A stretch of 20,902 nucleotides of DNA from Candidatus Taylorbacteria bacterium RIFCSPLOWO2_01_FULL_45_15b (GCA_001822655.1 MHRX01000047.1:4088-24989); one strand, 5' to 3'. Shown: positions 7,718-15,764, numbered from the stretch's first letter. The notes: generated from the sequence alone by a model not told the origin. Numbers and translations are program-made.

Positions 7718-7882
7718 AAGGTCACAATAGAGCTTGTCGGAACATTGTACTATAAGATTTGTTCGCTATCTATGATTGTAGAGTCAAATATATTTAGATT
7801 GAGCTAGATCAAATAGAGAAGTAAAAACCTTTATTGGGAAGCATCTTGTTCCCGAAGTGATTCCGACGTACAATTCGACAAC
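7718..7882. promoter_or_regulatory. Divergent intergenic promoter region
   Basis: These 165 AT-rich bases separate the start codons of the minus-strand GT4 operon and the plus-strand flippase, so they must drive both directions. The plus-strand promoter is annotated separately. On the minus strand a TATTGT (4/6 to consensus) lies six bases before the GT4 ATG, and a TACAAT lies about 26 bases before it, but neither has a good -35. No gene is seen. Confidence 0.5.
7846..7874 (+). promoter_or_regulatory. Probable promoter of the flippase, leaderless
   Basis: TTGTTC (7846-7851) and TACAAT (7869-7874, five of six to TATAAT) are spaced by 17 bases. The -10 box ends eight bases before the ATG at 7883, so transcription would begin at about the start codon. 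No Shine-Dalgarno is present, which agrees with a leaderless transcript. The -35 is weak (TTG only). Confidence 0.5.
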
Positions 7883-9250
7883 ATGAAGCCAGCGGGATTT
7901 TTAAAAACTTTTTTTTATGGAGAGGCCCATTTTAGCGTGTGGGGGCTTTTTTCAAAAATGCTCGGGTTTCTCAACATGGCGCTGGTTCTCAGCGTCTTGT
8001 CAACATATGAGTATGGTGTCGCGCAATTATTGCTAGTGAGTTATTCATCTGTGTCATTTTTCATGGTTCTTGGAGCAGGTTCGATTAATAATGAATTACT
8101 GCGATCTATAGGCAGTAATGATCTGCCAAAAGCAAAGGCTATTTTTCAAAGGTCATCAATACTTCGATTCACGATTGGTATAATTCTATGGGCAGTGTTT
8201 TTTTTTGGAGGATCAATTATTTTTTCTCATCGGTTTACTCCGGAATTTGCAAGTCTCATAAAAGTTGTCTCATTTTTCTTCATTAACGATACTCTTAGTT
8301 CAATCATTCAGCCTTTATTAAAAGGGGGGAAGAAATTTGCCATACAGGCCCGCAGGCTTCCACTGGAAAGAATCCTCTATCTCGCTTTACTTTTGTATTT
8401 CATCTTTGTAAAAAAAGATTTTGGAATCAGTCATCTTTTAATTTCTCAAGTTACAGCAGCAATAATCGCAAATATTTCTCTGGTTCCGGCTACTCTGTCC
8501 ATTTATAGAGAATGGAGAGGTGTGAGGGCTTCAAAAGTCAAAATTGTGCGGCCGATATTATTTGGGATTGGAAGATGGGAAATAATCAGGCCTTTTTTTG
8601 AGAAAATAGTTGGCTTTCTCCAGCCTGCTCTCATAAAACTCTTTATAAGTACTGAGGCGGTCGCAATCTTTTCCGTCGCAAAGACGATTCTTTCGAGCCT
8701 CGGAGACTTGATGCCGATCCGCACCTTAAGCTCCCTACTCCCTCTCCATGTTAATGACCGATATATGGCAGGAAAAATATTTATCTACGGAACTAAATAT
8801 CTGACCCTTCTTGCAGTATTGCTCATGGTCACTGGGCTCATCATAGTGCCACCAGTTGTTAAGATTTTTTTTCCGCAATACGTGCAGGCAATACCTATTT
8901 TTATGGTATTAGCATTTAATCTACCGATCGGCACTCTTGGCGCACTGCCTGGCACGTATCTAGCGGTAATGCGCCGCCAGAAATTTATTTTTATACACTC
9001 CATGATTCGAACCCCGATTATCCTGCTTCTCTATCTAACGCTATTGCCGGCTTTCTCGCTTATTGGGCTAGCTTTCGAGCGGTTACTAACACCTTTCATC
9101 ATGCTTACGATTACTCTTGTTTATTTGAGGCGCAAAGGTACTGAAATTATTATTCCCTGGTCGCGTTTTTTCGCTTTTGATGATGAAGACAGGCGATTTA
9201 TTCGAAAAATTTATTACGGAATAAAAATGCGTTTGCGTGTTTCTTCGTGA
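7883..9250 (+). CDS. Wzx-like polysaccharide flippase (MOP superfamily)
   Basis: This 455-residue, strongly hydrophobic protein has about a dozen membrane segments spread over its whole length (for example FFMVLGAGSI, FTIGIILWAVFFFGGSIIF, LTLLAVLLMVTGLIIVPPVV, IILLLYLTLLPAFSLIGLAF). It has the layout of the MOP/MATE-like polysaccharide exporters, which move undecaprenyl-linked oligosaccharide units across the cytoplasmic membrane. The N-terminus (FSVWGLFSKMLGFLNMALVLSVLS.YEYG) matches the usual first two helices of Wzx/RfbX-type proteins, and the length is typical. It is the only exporter seen in the window, so it is the likely carrier of the glycan made by the surrounding genes. A MITE-like element begins 22 bases after its stop codon, separating it from the GT2 gene on the same strand. 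No Wzy polymerase or ABC exporter is seen in the window. Confidence 0.85.
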   Translation: MKPAGFLKTFFYGEAHFSVWGLFSKMLGFLNMALVLSVLSTYEYGVAQLLLVSYSSVSFFMVLGAGSINNELLRSIGSNDLPKAKAIFQRSSILRFTIGIILWAVFFFGGSIIFSHRFTPEFASLIKVVSFFFINDTLSSIIQPLLKGGKKFAIQARRLPLERILYLALLLYFIFVKKDFGISHLLISQVTAAIIANISLVPATLSIYREWRGVRASKVKIVRPILFGIGRWEIIRPFFEKIVGFLQPALIKLFISTEAVAIFSVAKTILSSLGDLMPIRTLSSLLPLHVNDRYMAGKIFIYGTKYLTLLAVLLMVTGLIIVPPVVKIFFPQYVQAIPIFMVLAFNLPIGTLGALPGTYLAVMRRQKFIFIHSMIRTPIILLLYLTLLPAFSLIGLAFERLLTPFIMLTITLVYLRRKGTEIIIPWSRFFAFDDEDRRFIRKIYYGIKMRLRVSS

Positions 9251-9272
9251 CCTTTTGGAATACAATGGTATC

Positions 9273-9292
9273 TAGAACCCCTCTCAATAATA
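9273..9292 (+). repeat. Left terminal inverted repeat of the MITE-like element
   Basis: TA followed by GAACCCCTCTCAATAATA. Its reverse complement recurs at 9472-9491 with a single substitution at the ninth base. The bases outside the TA on the two sides do not match each other. Confidence 0.8.
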
Positions 9293-9404
9293 CCCATTAT
9301 TATATGAACAAGTTTGAAGTTGCCTCTGGTAACCTACTATTCAAGAGATCGCTTAGCTTCCCAAACCTCCAAATTTCACCTGCGAAAAACCAATCGCTCG
9401 TCGA

Positions 9405-9418
9405 CATAGCTAGCTATG
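9405..9418. repeat. Perfect 14-bp palindrome inside the MITE-like element
   Basis: CATAGCTAGCTATG is its own reverse complement. It lies in the right half of the element, about 130 bases from the left end, and could form a cruciform or be a protein-binding site. No function is known to me. Confidence 0.6.
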
Positions 9419-9471
9419 CCTCGTTGCGCTTCGCTTTTCTCGGCAGAAATCTGAACGTTTGGCGGAGTTAT

Positions 9472-9491
9472 TATTATTGAGATGGGTTCTA
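9472..9491 (-). repeat. Right terminal inverted repeat of the MITE-like element
   Basis: Read on the minus strand it is TA followed by GAACCCATCTCAATAATA, differing from the left end at one base. It ends at TA, 37 bases before the GT2 start codon. Confidence 0.8.
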
Positions 9492-9506
9492 TGGATTTCG
9501 AGAACT

Positions 9507-9526
9507 GATTCTGAATAAATAGAATC
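9507..9526 (+). promoter_or_regulatory. Small inverted repeat just before the GT2 start
   Basis: GATTCT (9507-9512) and AGAATC (9521-9526) form a perfect 6-bp stem with an 8-base AT loop that ends two bases before the ATG at 9529. It could hide the translation start or be an operator; it could also be chance in AT-rich DNA. Confidence 0.25.
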
Positions 9527-9528
9527 TC

Positions 9529-10794
9529 ATGAAAAATTTTTCTCCCCGTTTTTCAATTTTAATACCCACTACCGGCCGAGCTGATATTGTAGTCATGGCT
9601 ATAGAATCTGTACTTCGGCAGACCTATAAGGATTTTGAAATTCTCGTGGGGGATTCAAGTAAGGAACACATAATTTCAGAGATTGTCAAAAATTTTCAGG
9701 ACGAAAGAATCGAGCATATGCCAGTTTCCGATGCGCAGCCCTTTTTTACGTTTGATCTTCCTGCAAAGGCTGCCCGCGGCGAGTATCTGCTCTGGCTCGA
9801 TGACGATAATTATTTAATGCCGTCTGCCCTAGAGCTTTTTGACGATGCCATTAAAAAAACGCACGCTGAGATTGTTACGGCGAATCACTTTTATTTTTAC
9901 GATCAGAAACATCCTCGGCTGACCATGAGAAATAGTCTGGGAATCGTCCCTTATACGGGGAATAACCGGTTCATTAATCTCAAGGATTTTATCAAGGATC
10001 TCTACTCTTTTAAGCGTTCAAATGCCGGACCTCGTTTCCATACATCGGCGACTATTTTTTCTCGTGCTGTAGCCGAAAGGGCGATACAAAGAGTTGGTGC
10101 GGTCTTGCTAACCGACATGCCGAATGTTCATTCCCATCAACCGATACTTTTTTCGTTCGCGTCCTCTTGCTTCTATATTGACCATCCGGTTGTTCTCATA
10201 GGGCGTCTCTCAATTTCAATGAGCCAGTCATGGTCTACGTCCGCTCGTACACGCTTTAAGAAAATTTTATTTCAGCCCAAGTTTAGTCCTGTTATAGCCT
10301 ATACCAGAATCAATGGCGTGGCGGAGAATTATTTGAGAGTAAAAAATTTGCTACCGGATTTGTTTCACAATGTCCTCTTTGACTACGAGGCTTTCTTTCA
10401 AATATATATAAAAGAACTGTTCTATCTTGATACGGACATCATCACCTTGATTAAAAACTGGAAAAATCTTTTCTCAACGCTTCGTAAGCTACCTTTGAAA
10501 TCGAAAAGGGAACTTTTGGCAAAAGCCCAACGTTCTTTACTTTTTATCCCTTTTATTTTTTTGAGTAGAAGATTAGCTCTTAACCATATTTGGCGGCGCG
10601 TCCATGCAATAAGCGTTCGTTCAAAACAGAAAAAAAATCCCACATCATACGCCGCACTGATTCGCGGAAAGCGAGAATTTGAAATTCCGCTGAAAGCATA
10701 TAGTAAAGTAAACTCAATTGCGGCACTTGCGATTCATTTACCAGAAATACTCGAAAAGGAAACAGGAATTCATATTGACGAGATATCAATTTAG
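9529..10794 (+). CDS. GT2-family glycosyltransferase (GT-A fold)
   Basis: This 421-residue protein begins with FSILIPTTGRADIVVMAIESVLRQTY, the classical N-terminus of family GT2 inverting enzymes, followed by FEILVGDSS. The metal- and nucleotide-binding DXD motif is Asp91-Asp92-Asp93 in YLLWLDDDNYLMP. The GT-A domain covers roughly residues 5-240. The remaining 180 residues are basic with hydrophobic patches (LLFIPFIFL) and match no domain I recognise; they may bind the membrane or the acceptor. The start is the ATG directly after a small hairpin, with no Shine-Dalgarno. It probably belonged to one operon with the flippase before the MITE-like element inserted. Its last nine bases overlap the convergent minus-strand gene. 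The sugar is unknown; adding a sugar to a lipid-linked intermediate is inferred from context. Confidence 0.9.
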   Translation: MKNFSPRFSILIPTTGRADIVVMAIESVLRQTYKDFEILVGDSSKEHIISEIVKNFQDERIEHMPVSDAQPFFTFDLPAKAARGEYLLWLDDDNYLMPSALELFDDAIKKTHAEIVTANHFYFYDQKHPRLTMRNSLGIVPYTGNNRFINLKDFIKDLYSFKRSNAGPRFHTSATIFSRAVAERAIQRVGAVLLTDMPNVHSHQPILFSFASSCFYIDHPVVLIGRLSISMSQSWSTSARTRFKKILFQPKFSPVIAYTRINGVAENYLRVKNLLPDLFHNVLFDYEAFFQIYIKELFYLDTDIITLIKNWKNLFSTLRKLPLKSKRELLAKAQRSLLFIPFIFLSRRLALNHIWRRVHAISVRSKQKKNPTSYAALIRGKREFEIPLKAYSKVNSIAALAIHLPEILEKETGIHIDEISI

Positions 10795-12138
10795 TATTGA
10801 GTTTGCCATTCGCTTTCCGGAGCTTCCGTCAGTAAAATGACACTGCTCTTTCACTAAATGAGCTCTTTCTGAAGAATGTAAAAGAGGGTTTTTTAAATAT
10901 TGCAAAGACGAGGAGATTAATTCCTCTATTGTACCTACAAGACGAATCCCTCCCGAGCTAAGCGCTTTATTGTAGTGTTCCGTGCGGTAATATAGCGTTG
11001 GAGATTTTGAAAATTTCCCTGACTTCTGCAACTCAAAATTAATGTTTATCACCGGCTTATTTAAAATTGCCGCATCAACAGCAAGGCTTGACGCGTAACT
11101 GATAAGCAAGGAAGTGTGGTGTAGAGTATTTTTCAGGTGTTCGAGGTCCCGAAAGGTCATATCCCAGTCGCCTCCGCGAACACTTCCATAGCGAAGGCCC
11201 GGCCTGTCATACAGGAGCCACGGCCTTTTTTCTAATTTACGTTCATCAAAAAAATCATTCGGTTGAAAGCGAACGAGAAGCTGGGCATTCGGAATCAACT
11301 TTTTTTCGTCGATAACGGCATGGAGCATGTCGATCATTTCGAGATCAAAATCAGAGTAGGTCATTCCTATGGGGGCAAAGAGAATTATTTCTTTTGAAAC
11401 ATTGAGACCGAGTTGCTTGCAAAAGTCTTCTCTCGTTTGAAATTGCTCTGAAAAATACTGGTCATATTGAGGTATACCTATTATATCTATGTTTTTCTCC
11501 GAAATATCAGCGTGGAGCATTGCTTCTTGCTTTGTAATTTCGTTATAGACGAGAATCTTGTCGGGCAGAATCCTTATCGAGGAGCGGGCGGTCAATTTGT
11601 CCCAGCTATTTACAAACCCTATAGTTTTTACATTACTTCTTTTTTTAGCGCTTCTCAAAATTGATATCTCTGTATCATCAAAGAGGTGAGTAAGGACAAC
11701 AATATCTGGTCTATATATCTTAAGGATATTGTCACTCTCTTGATTTTTGACCAAATGAAAATCTAAAAATCGCAAAAATCTTCGGAGTAACCGGTGAGCG
11801 AATAATCGATTAAAACACAGACCCAGCCAATATGAAACATAATTTTTCGTATCCTTTGCGTGCGCAAAGCGCTTGAGATCGGTCGTGCGTGTTTTTATTG
11901 TTTGGAATTTTAGAAATGAAAAAATTTTTTCATACACACCATGAGGAATTCCAGAGAAGGCAACATACTTAGTATGCGCGTAGGGAAGTTCTTTTTTATA
12001 GTATTCGACTCGTTCAGGATATCGTACAAGACAAATTATCCGCACCGAATCTGTTTCAAGGAGCGAGGTGATAACCTTGGTGCGCAGGATATTTTTTACG
12101 GCAACTGCCTGAAACGCTGTTATCAAAATTGTTTTCAT
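10786..12138 (-). CDS. GT-B-like transferase, member 1 of a three-paralogue family
   Basis: This 450-residue protein resembles the broad group of GT-B-fold surface-polysaccharide proteins that includes CDP-glycerol glycerophosphotransferases. It shares an ordered set of motifs with the genes at 12135 and 13607: NSWDKLT (Trp179), then VYNEITKQEA, IGIPQYDQY, a mid-protein LFAPIG strand, LLVRFQP, a late SYASSLAVDAAILNKPVI segment of the donor-site type, and a terminal TDGSSGKRMANSI. No signal peptide or clear membrane segment is seen. It is the second gene of a two-gene minus-strand operon, overlapping the upstream paralogue by four bases (ATGA). It converges with and overlaps the GT2 gene by nine bases. 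The reaction is unknown; transfer from a CMP- or CDP-activated donor is an inference from the resemblance and from the nearby CMP-sugar genes. Confidence 0.65.
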   Translation of the reverse strand: MKTILITAFQAVAVKNILRTKVITSLLETDSVRIICLVRYPERVEYYKKELPYAHTKYVAFSGIPHGVYEKIFSFLKFQTIKTRTTDLKRFAHAKDTKNYVSYWLGLCFNRLFAHRLLRRFLRFLDFHLVKNQESDNILKIYRPDIVVLTHLFDDTEISILRSAKKRSNVKTIGFVNSWDKLTARSSIRILPDKILVYNEITKQEAMLHADISEKNIDIIGIPQYDQYFSEQFQTREDFCKQLGLNVSKEIILFAPIGMTYSDFDLEMIDMLHAVIDEKKLIPNAQLLVRFQPNDFFDERKLEKRPWLLYDRPGLRYGSVRGGDWDMTFRDLEHLKNTLHHTSLLISYASSLAVDAAILNKPVININFELQKSGKFSKSPTLYYRTEHYNKALSSGGIRLVGTIEELISSSLQYLKNPLLHSSERAHLVKEQCHFTDGSSGKRMANSILN

Positions 12139-13502
12139 TGAGAGTTTTCTTCCAACAACAGGAGAATGAAGGCCGCGTTTCTTTTGTGCGACATGCCGTC
12201 TGTGTACTTAATAAAGAGGTTTTTCACACGGTGTCGGTTTGCGTCGTCGAGCGAGGGGTCGCTTATAAATTTGTTGACCCATTTTACAAGTTCATCAGGA
12301 CTATACGCGAGACGGACCGCTCCAAGATCAACAAGGGGCTTATAGTGCCGAAACGTATATCCTTCGTGGTATTGCTCCGGGTAATTGATATTAATGACTG
12401 GCTTATCAAAAATAATCGCCTCTAAAGAAATTGTTGACAGATAATTGATTGCGACATCACTATATGTGAGGGTATGTTTTAAATTTCGCAGATCTTCCTC
12501 ATCTAATTCTGTCGTACTCCCGATTTCTGCTAAGCGCTCGTTGCCGGCCTTTTCGACTCGAAGGTTTTTTATAGCTGTTTTTTTATATGCTTCAAATTTC
12601 TGAAATTCCTCCTTTGGATGCATTCGCACTAAAATATTTGGAAATCCCTGAAATGCTCCATTTGCGCGATATTTTATCAGTTCGCCAAGTAACAAGTGTT
12701 CATCTTGATAGTTGCCCTTTGTAACAGTTGTTAACAAAATAGTTTTTTCTTGCGGGTTGAGGCCTTTTTGCATTAGGAACTCTTCTCTCGACAATTCTTT
12801 TGGATCAGATATGAAGTATCGATCAAATCTTATTATGCCTGACACAAATACACTGTCAGGCGGATATTTGTATTCTTTGACAGCTGTGTCTTTGATCAAT
12901 TCATTCCATACAATTAAATAGTCAGTTCGCCGAAAATGAATACCACCATTATAGAGGTTGTCCCAGCTAAAATTTACGGCGACTGTTGGGACGTCAAACT
13001 TTTTTGCGGTCACAATCGCCTCCGCATCAAAATGAGTAAAACCAGGAGTTGGCGTAAGTATGAGTGATGGTTTATATTTTGACACATATTCGCCGAATTT
13101 TTTTGATCGTGGCAGAAGGAAGGTTTCGATGGCGGTAAAGACATCTGGTTGCAAAAGAAATGGAGGTAGTAAATATGAAATTGTCCGAAGAACCTTTCTC
13201 TTCCAGTCACGCATTCCTTTGCGACGGTTTCTGATGACAACCGGTTCAGTATCGAATCTTCTGATAAGACTGTACCGTAGCAATTTTCCAAATACTATCC
13301 AAAACCTCGGATGCTGGAGATTCCATTCAATATAGGTCAGATTAGGTCCTTGCCAATAATTACCGCCGTTCAATAAATCTGGCGGAGCAAATATAATGAC
13401 ATTGCATAAACTCGAAAGGTGCTGGATGTAGGTTGTATGCAGGAAATCTGAGGAATAAACGTAATTAGGTATGAATAAAAAGACGGTTTTTTTTTGACCC
13501 AT
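12135..13502 (-). CDS. GT-B-like transferase, member 2 of a three-paralogue family
   Basis: This 455-residue protein is the first gene of the minus-strand pair. It has the family motif series in the same order and at nearly the same positions as its paralogues: FSWDNLYNGG (Trp180), VWNELIKDTA, SGIIRFDRYF, TILLTTVTKG, ILVRMHPKEEF, INYLSTISLEAIIFDKPVI and the ending TDGMSHKRNAAF. LVRMHP followed by an S-T-S-E-A-DKP segment is the pattern of GT-B enzymes acting on surface polymers (CDP-glycerol transferase, capsule transferase and lipid-A-disaccharide-synthase-like groups). It differs from the other two in the WD loop and central region, so donor or acceptor probably differs. It overlaps the next gene by four bases, suggesting equal expression of the two. 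Its exact reaction is unknown. Confidence 0.65.
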   Translation of the reverse strand: MGQKKTVFLFIPNYVYSSDFLHTTYIQHLSSLCNVIIFAPPDLLNGGNYWQGPNLTYIEWNLQHPRFWIVFGKLLRYSLIRRFDTEPVVIRNRRKGMRDWKRKVLRTISYLLPPFLLQPDVFTAIETFLLPRSKKFGEYVSKYKPSLILTPTPGFTHFDAEAIVTAKKFDVPTVAVNFSWDNLYNGGIHFRRTDYLIVWNELIKDTAVKEYKYPPDSVFVSGIIRFDRYFISDPKELSREEFLMQKGLNPQEKTILLTTVTKGNYQDEHLLLGELIKYRANGAFQGFPNILVRMHPKEEFQKFEAYKKTAIKNLRVEKAGNERLAEIGSTTELDEEDLRNLKHTLTYSDVAINYLSTISLEAIIFDKPVININYPEQYHEGYTFRHYKPLVDLGAVRLAYSPDELVKWVNKFISDPSLDDANRHRVKNLFIKYTDGMSHKRNAAFILLLLEENSQ

Positions 13503-13512
13503 AATCTTAAGA

Positions 13513-13541
13513 AAGATATCAATAATTTCTTAGTGCGGCAA
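13513..13541 (-). promoter_or_regulatory. Possible promoter of the minus-strand GT-B-like pair
   Basis: On the minus strand TTGCCG (13541-13536) and TATCTT (13518-13513) are 17 bases apart, each matching four of six consensus positions. The -10 box ends ten bases before the ATG at 13502. No Shine-Dalgarno is present. This is a weak match in a 104-base divergent spacer that must hold promoters for both strands. Confidence 0.35.
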
Positions 13542-13590
13542 GCATTTTTGAGTGAATATGCCACACGCAATCCGAATTCAATTCTCTATA

Positions 13591-13599
13591 TGCTAAAAT
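13591..13599 (+). promoter_or_regulatory. Extended -10 promoter of the nonulosonate operon, leaderless
   Basis: TGC followed by TAAAAT (five of six to TATAAT) forms an extended -10 element ending seven bases before the ATG at 13607, so the transcript probably begins at or next to the start codon. No convincing -35 is present, as is usual for extended -10 promoters. Confidence 0.5.
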
Positions 13600-13606
13600 A
13601 TATTGG

Positions 13607-14920
13607 ATGTCCTATATATTCATAACGAGCTTTCACCCGCTTATTTCCCGTAATATTCTTTCGACGAAAGTGCCGTATATGTTAAAAAACCGCGGATACT
13701 CGCTTGTTCTGCTCGTACCTCATAAGAAACTCTTTTTTTTCAAAACGCACTACGGGGATCTATTTCACGAGATAATTCCAATTCATACAACATTGACCCG
13801 ACGCGACGCGTATATGCGATATTTGTCCCTCGCGCTTCTTAATACTGAAACGCTTAACATCAAGAGAAAAACAGAGATGAAAGGAAGAGGGACATTCCTC
13901 GCACGCTTTTTTTCCGGTAAGGTGGGATTGGCTTTATTTCGATTCCTAGAACATGTGATTCCAGAAAAGTCTCGAGCAGATGTCGAGGCGGCATTTGATG
14001 CCTTTAAACCGGGTATATGTTTTTCTACTGACGTCCAAAACGAACTCGATGTATACGTTTTAAAAACAGCTCGCGAGCGACGCATCCGCACTGTCGGCAT
14101 GGTTCGTTCGTGGGACAATCTGACGTCAAAGGGTTTAATTCGCGAAATTCCCGCAAAACTCGCCGTGTGGAATGAAATAATAAAGATGGAGGCATCACAG
14201 TATTCGGCTATACCGGGATCACGGATCATGGTCATTGGCATCCCGCACTATGATGGATATAAAGAAATTGCATTTGGCCCGAAAGAAGATTTCCTTCATT
14301 CAGTCGGCGCCTCGGTGCGAAAAAAAATTGCTCTCTTTATTCCTATCGGCGACAGGTATCTAAACCCGAATACGGTGGATGAAGACACACTACTTTTGCT
14401 CGATAGAATATTGCCGGAACATTTTATTCTTTTTGTAAGACTGCCTCCCGGCGACAGTGTTAAAAATATTGAATCAAAATCTTTTGGATCGCGCGTCTAT
14501 ATCGAGCGTCCAGTTACGGATTTTAAAACGCTAAAAAATACTGAAATTAATCCTGATTCGGATAGACGTCTGGCCGAGACGGTCTATCATTCAGACATCA
14601 TTATTACGGGACCATCGACAATGGTGATTGATAGTGCGTATTTTAATAAACCTATGATACTCGAAGGGTTTTGCGATGATCAGTCGGAATATTATAAAAG
14701 CATTATTAGATACTATGATTATGATAATTTTATACCGGTCATTGAAAGTCGTGCGGTACGCTTTCCAAAAAATATTGATGATTTAAAAAAAATAGTTCTA
14801 GAATATGATCGTCAACCAGCGATCGACAGCGATTATCGAAAAAATCTAGCATTGCTTGAATGTGGATATCTTGATGGTAAATCCTCCGAGCGACTAGCCA
14901 ACGTAATCTGCGACATGTAG
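13607..14920 (+). CDS. GT-B-like transferase, member 3, first gene of the nonulosonate operon
   Basis: This 437-residue protein is the third member of the paralogous family, with VRSWDNLTSKG (Trp169), VWNEIIKMEA, IGIPHYDGY, IALFIPIG, ILFVRLPPGD, TGPSTMVIDSAYFNKPMI and the ending LDGKSSERLANVI. It resembles CDP-glycerol glycerophosphotransferase-like and other GT-B surface-glycan proteins. Unlike its two paralogues, which are transcribed the other way, it leads the operon that continues through the formyltransferase, deacetylase and neuBCA-type genes. Its stop is 45 bases before the preferred formyltransferase start. This position makes it the first candidate for the transferase that uses the CMP-activated sugar, since no GT29, GT38, GT42, GT52 or GT80 sialyltransferase is recognisable in the window. 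The donor remains an inference; family membership is well supported. Confidence 0.65.
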   Translation: MSYIFITSFHPLISRNILSTKVPYMLKNRGYSLVLLVPHKKLFFFKTHYGDLFHEIIPIHTTLTRRDAYMRYLSLALLNTETLNIKRKTEMKGRGTFLARFFSGKVGLALFRFLEHVIPEKSRADVEAAFDAFKPGICFSTDVQNELDVYVLKTARERRIRTVGMVRSWDNLTSKGLIREIPAKLAVWNEIIKMEASQYSAIPGSRIMVIGIPHYDGYKEIAFGPKEDFLHSVGASVRKKIALFIPIGDRYLNPNTVDEDTLLLLDRILPEHFILFVRLPPGDSVKNIESKSFGSRVYIERPVTDFKTLKNTEINPDSDRRLAETVYHSDIIITGPSTMVIDSAYFNKPMILEGFCDDQSEYYKSIIRYYDYDNFIPVIESRAVRFPKNIDDLKKIVLEYDRQPAIDSDYRKNLALLECGYLDGKSSERLANVICDM

Positions 14921-14965
14921 TGAAATATGTTGCGAAAGTCCCAAAGGACAGTAGTATGTAGGAGC

Positions 14966-15763
14966 ATGCGTCTCATTATTCTTACAGGAAATCAGCTACG
15001 TCATAAGTATTTTGCAAATACGCTCGCAGAGCATTTTAGTGTCATGGCAATATTGAGCGAGAGAAAAATAATAGATCTTGGATCAAAGGCGGGAATTATC
15101 GATCCGCCACTCGGAACAAATGAGGAAGAAGCGAAACTCTGGCGGTGGCATTTTGGGCTGGCACATGATGAAGAGGAAAGAATGTTTCGGGATAATGTGC
15201 ATTTCGCCAAAGGTCTTAATGTTATTGAGGTTCCAAAAGGTAAAATTAATGATAATTCTTATGTCGACACACTCCGCAAACTTCGGCCTGACGGCATTGC
15301 CGTATTTGGAACAAGTATTCTGAAGGGTGAGATGATCGCCGCCGGGGAGGGGAAGATAATTAATATGCATTTGGGACTTTCTCCATATTATCGCGGTTCC
15401 GCAACAAATTTTTGGCCCCTTTACAATGAAGAGCCTGAATTTGTCGGCGTTACAGTTCATCTTATTGATCCAGGTATTGATACGGGGGCAATTATTCACC
15501 AAGGTAGGCCGCATGTAGAAGAAAATGATAACCAGCACACGATCGGAAATAAAACGATCGTGGTGGGAACCGAGCTCATGAAGAAGTCGCTCGAAGAGCT
15601 TAAGAATGGGACGATAAAAAGTTTCAAGCAAACCGAGAATGGCAAGCTCTATCAGAGAAAGGATTTCTCTCCGATACATTTAAAAAAAATAAAGCAATTG
15701 TTGGACGGTGGGATGCTTGGTCGGTACGCTCGCTCGCCTAAGGAGGTTGTTCTTATTCCATAA
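14966..15763 (+). CDS. Formyltransferase-family protein, probable sugar N-formyltransferase
   Basis: This 265-residue protein has the formyl_trans_N fold shared by methionyl-tRNA formyltransferase and sugar N-formyltransferases, which use N10-formyltetrahydrofolate to formylate an amine. The catalytic trio is visible: Asn133 and His135 in INMHLGLSPYYRG, and Asp172 in GIDTGAII. Only the catalytic domain and a short tail are present, without the tRNA-binding C-terminal domain of Fmt, which favours a sugar substrate. I chose the ATG at 14966 because the family core begins MRLIILTGNQLRHKYFA; an upstream ATG at 14927 would add 13 unlike residues. AGGAG lies only one base before the chosen ATG, unusually close. 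The next gene starts one base after its stop, so it is coupled to the deacetylase. N-formylation of an amino sugar on or near the nonulosonate pathway is inferred. Confidence 0.8.
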   Translation: MRLIILTGNQLRHKYFANTLAEHFSVMAILSERKIIDLGSKAGIIDPPLGTNEEEAKLWRWHFGLAHDEEERMFRDNVHFAKGLNVIEVPKGKINDNSYVDTLRKLRPDGIAVFGTSILKGEMIAAGEGKIINMHLGLSPYYRGSATNFWPLYNEEPEFVGVTVHLIDPGIDTGAIIHQGRPHVEENDNQHTIGNKTIVVGTELMKKSLEELKNGTIKSFKQTENGKLYQRKDFSPIHLKKIKQLLDGGMLGRYARSPKEVVLIP

Positions 15764-15764
15764 T

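Larger units (their letters stand above)
9273..9491. mobile_element. MITE-like non-autonomous element with TA-bounded terminal inverted repeats
   Basis: A 219-bp non-coding segment is bounded by inverted repeats, 9273-9292 and 9472-9491, identical at 19 of 20 positions (one C/A difference at position 9). Each end begins with TA followed by GAACCC, and the match stops exactly at the TA. This is what an IS630/Tc1/mariner-type insertion with a duplicated TA target would leave. The inside encodes no transposase; it has a mixed composition, a perfect 14-bp palindrome and a small 6-bp hairpin (9319-9333). It lies between flippase and GT2, 22 bases after one and 37 before the other; without it the two genes would be about 60 bases apart. 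The repeats are read directly from the sequence; mobility is inferred. An alternative is a structured RNA closed by a long terminal stem. Confidence 0.65.

Noticed and set aside
7799..7827. TTGAGC-17-TAAAAA as the flippase promoter
   Set aside because: Both boxes match only four of six positions. The TTGTTC-17-TACAAT pair closer to the start has a better -10 and the spacing seen elsewhere.
9247..9480. A 77-codon open frame overlapping the flippase stop
   Set aside because: It lies almost wholly inside the MITE-like element, runs across its left inverted repeat and ends within its right one, has no recognisable domain, and its start overlaps the flippase end without a ribosome-binding site.
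10786..14920. Calling the three GT-B-like proteins UDP-GlcNAc 2-epimerases
   Set aside because: They lack the GDR.E and HIEGGD blocks seen in the neuC-like protein of this window; only the general fold is similar.
15083..15679. A 198-codon minus-strand open frame
   Set aside because: It is antisense to the formyltransferase, whose catalytic Asn, His and Asp are all visible. No domain is recognisable in the antisense product.
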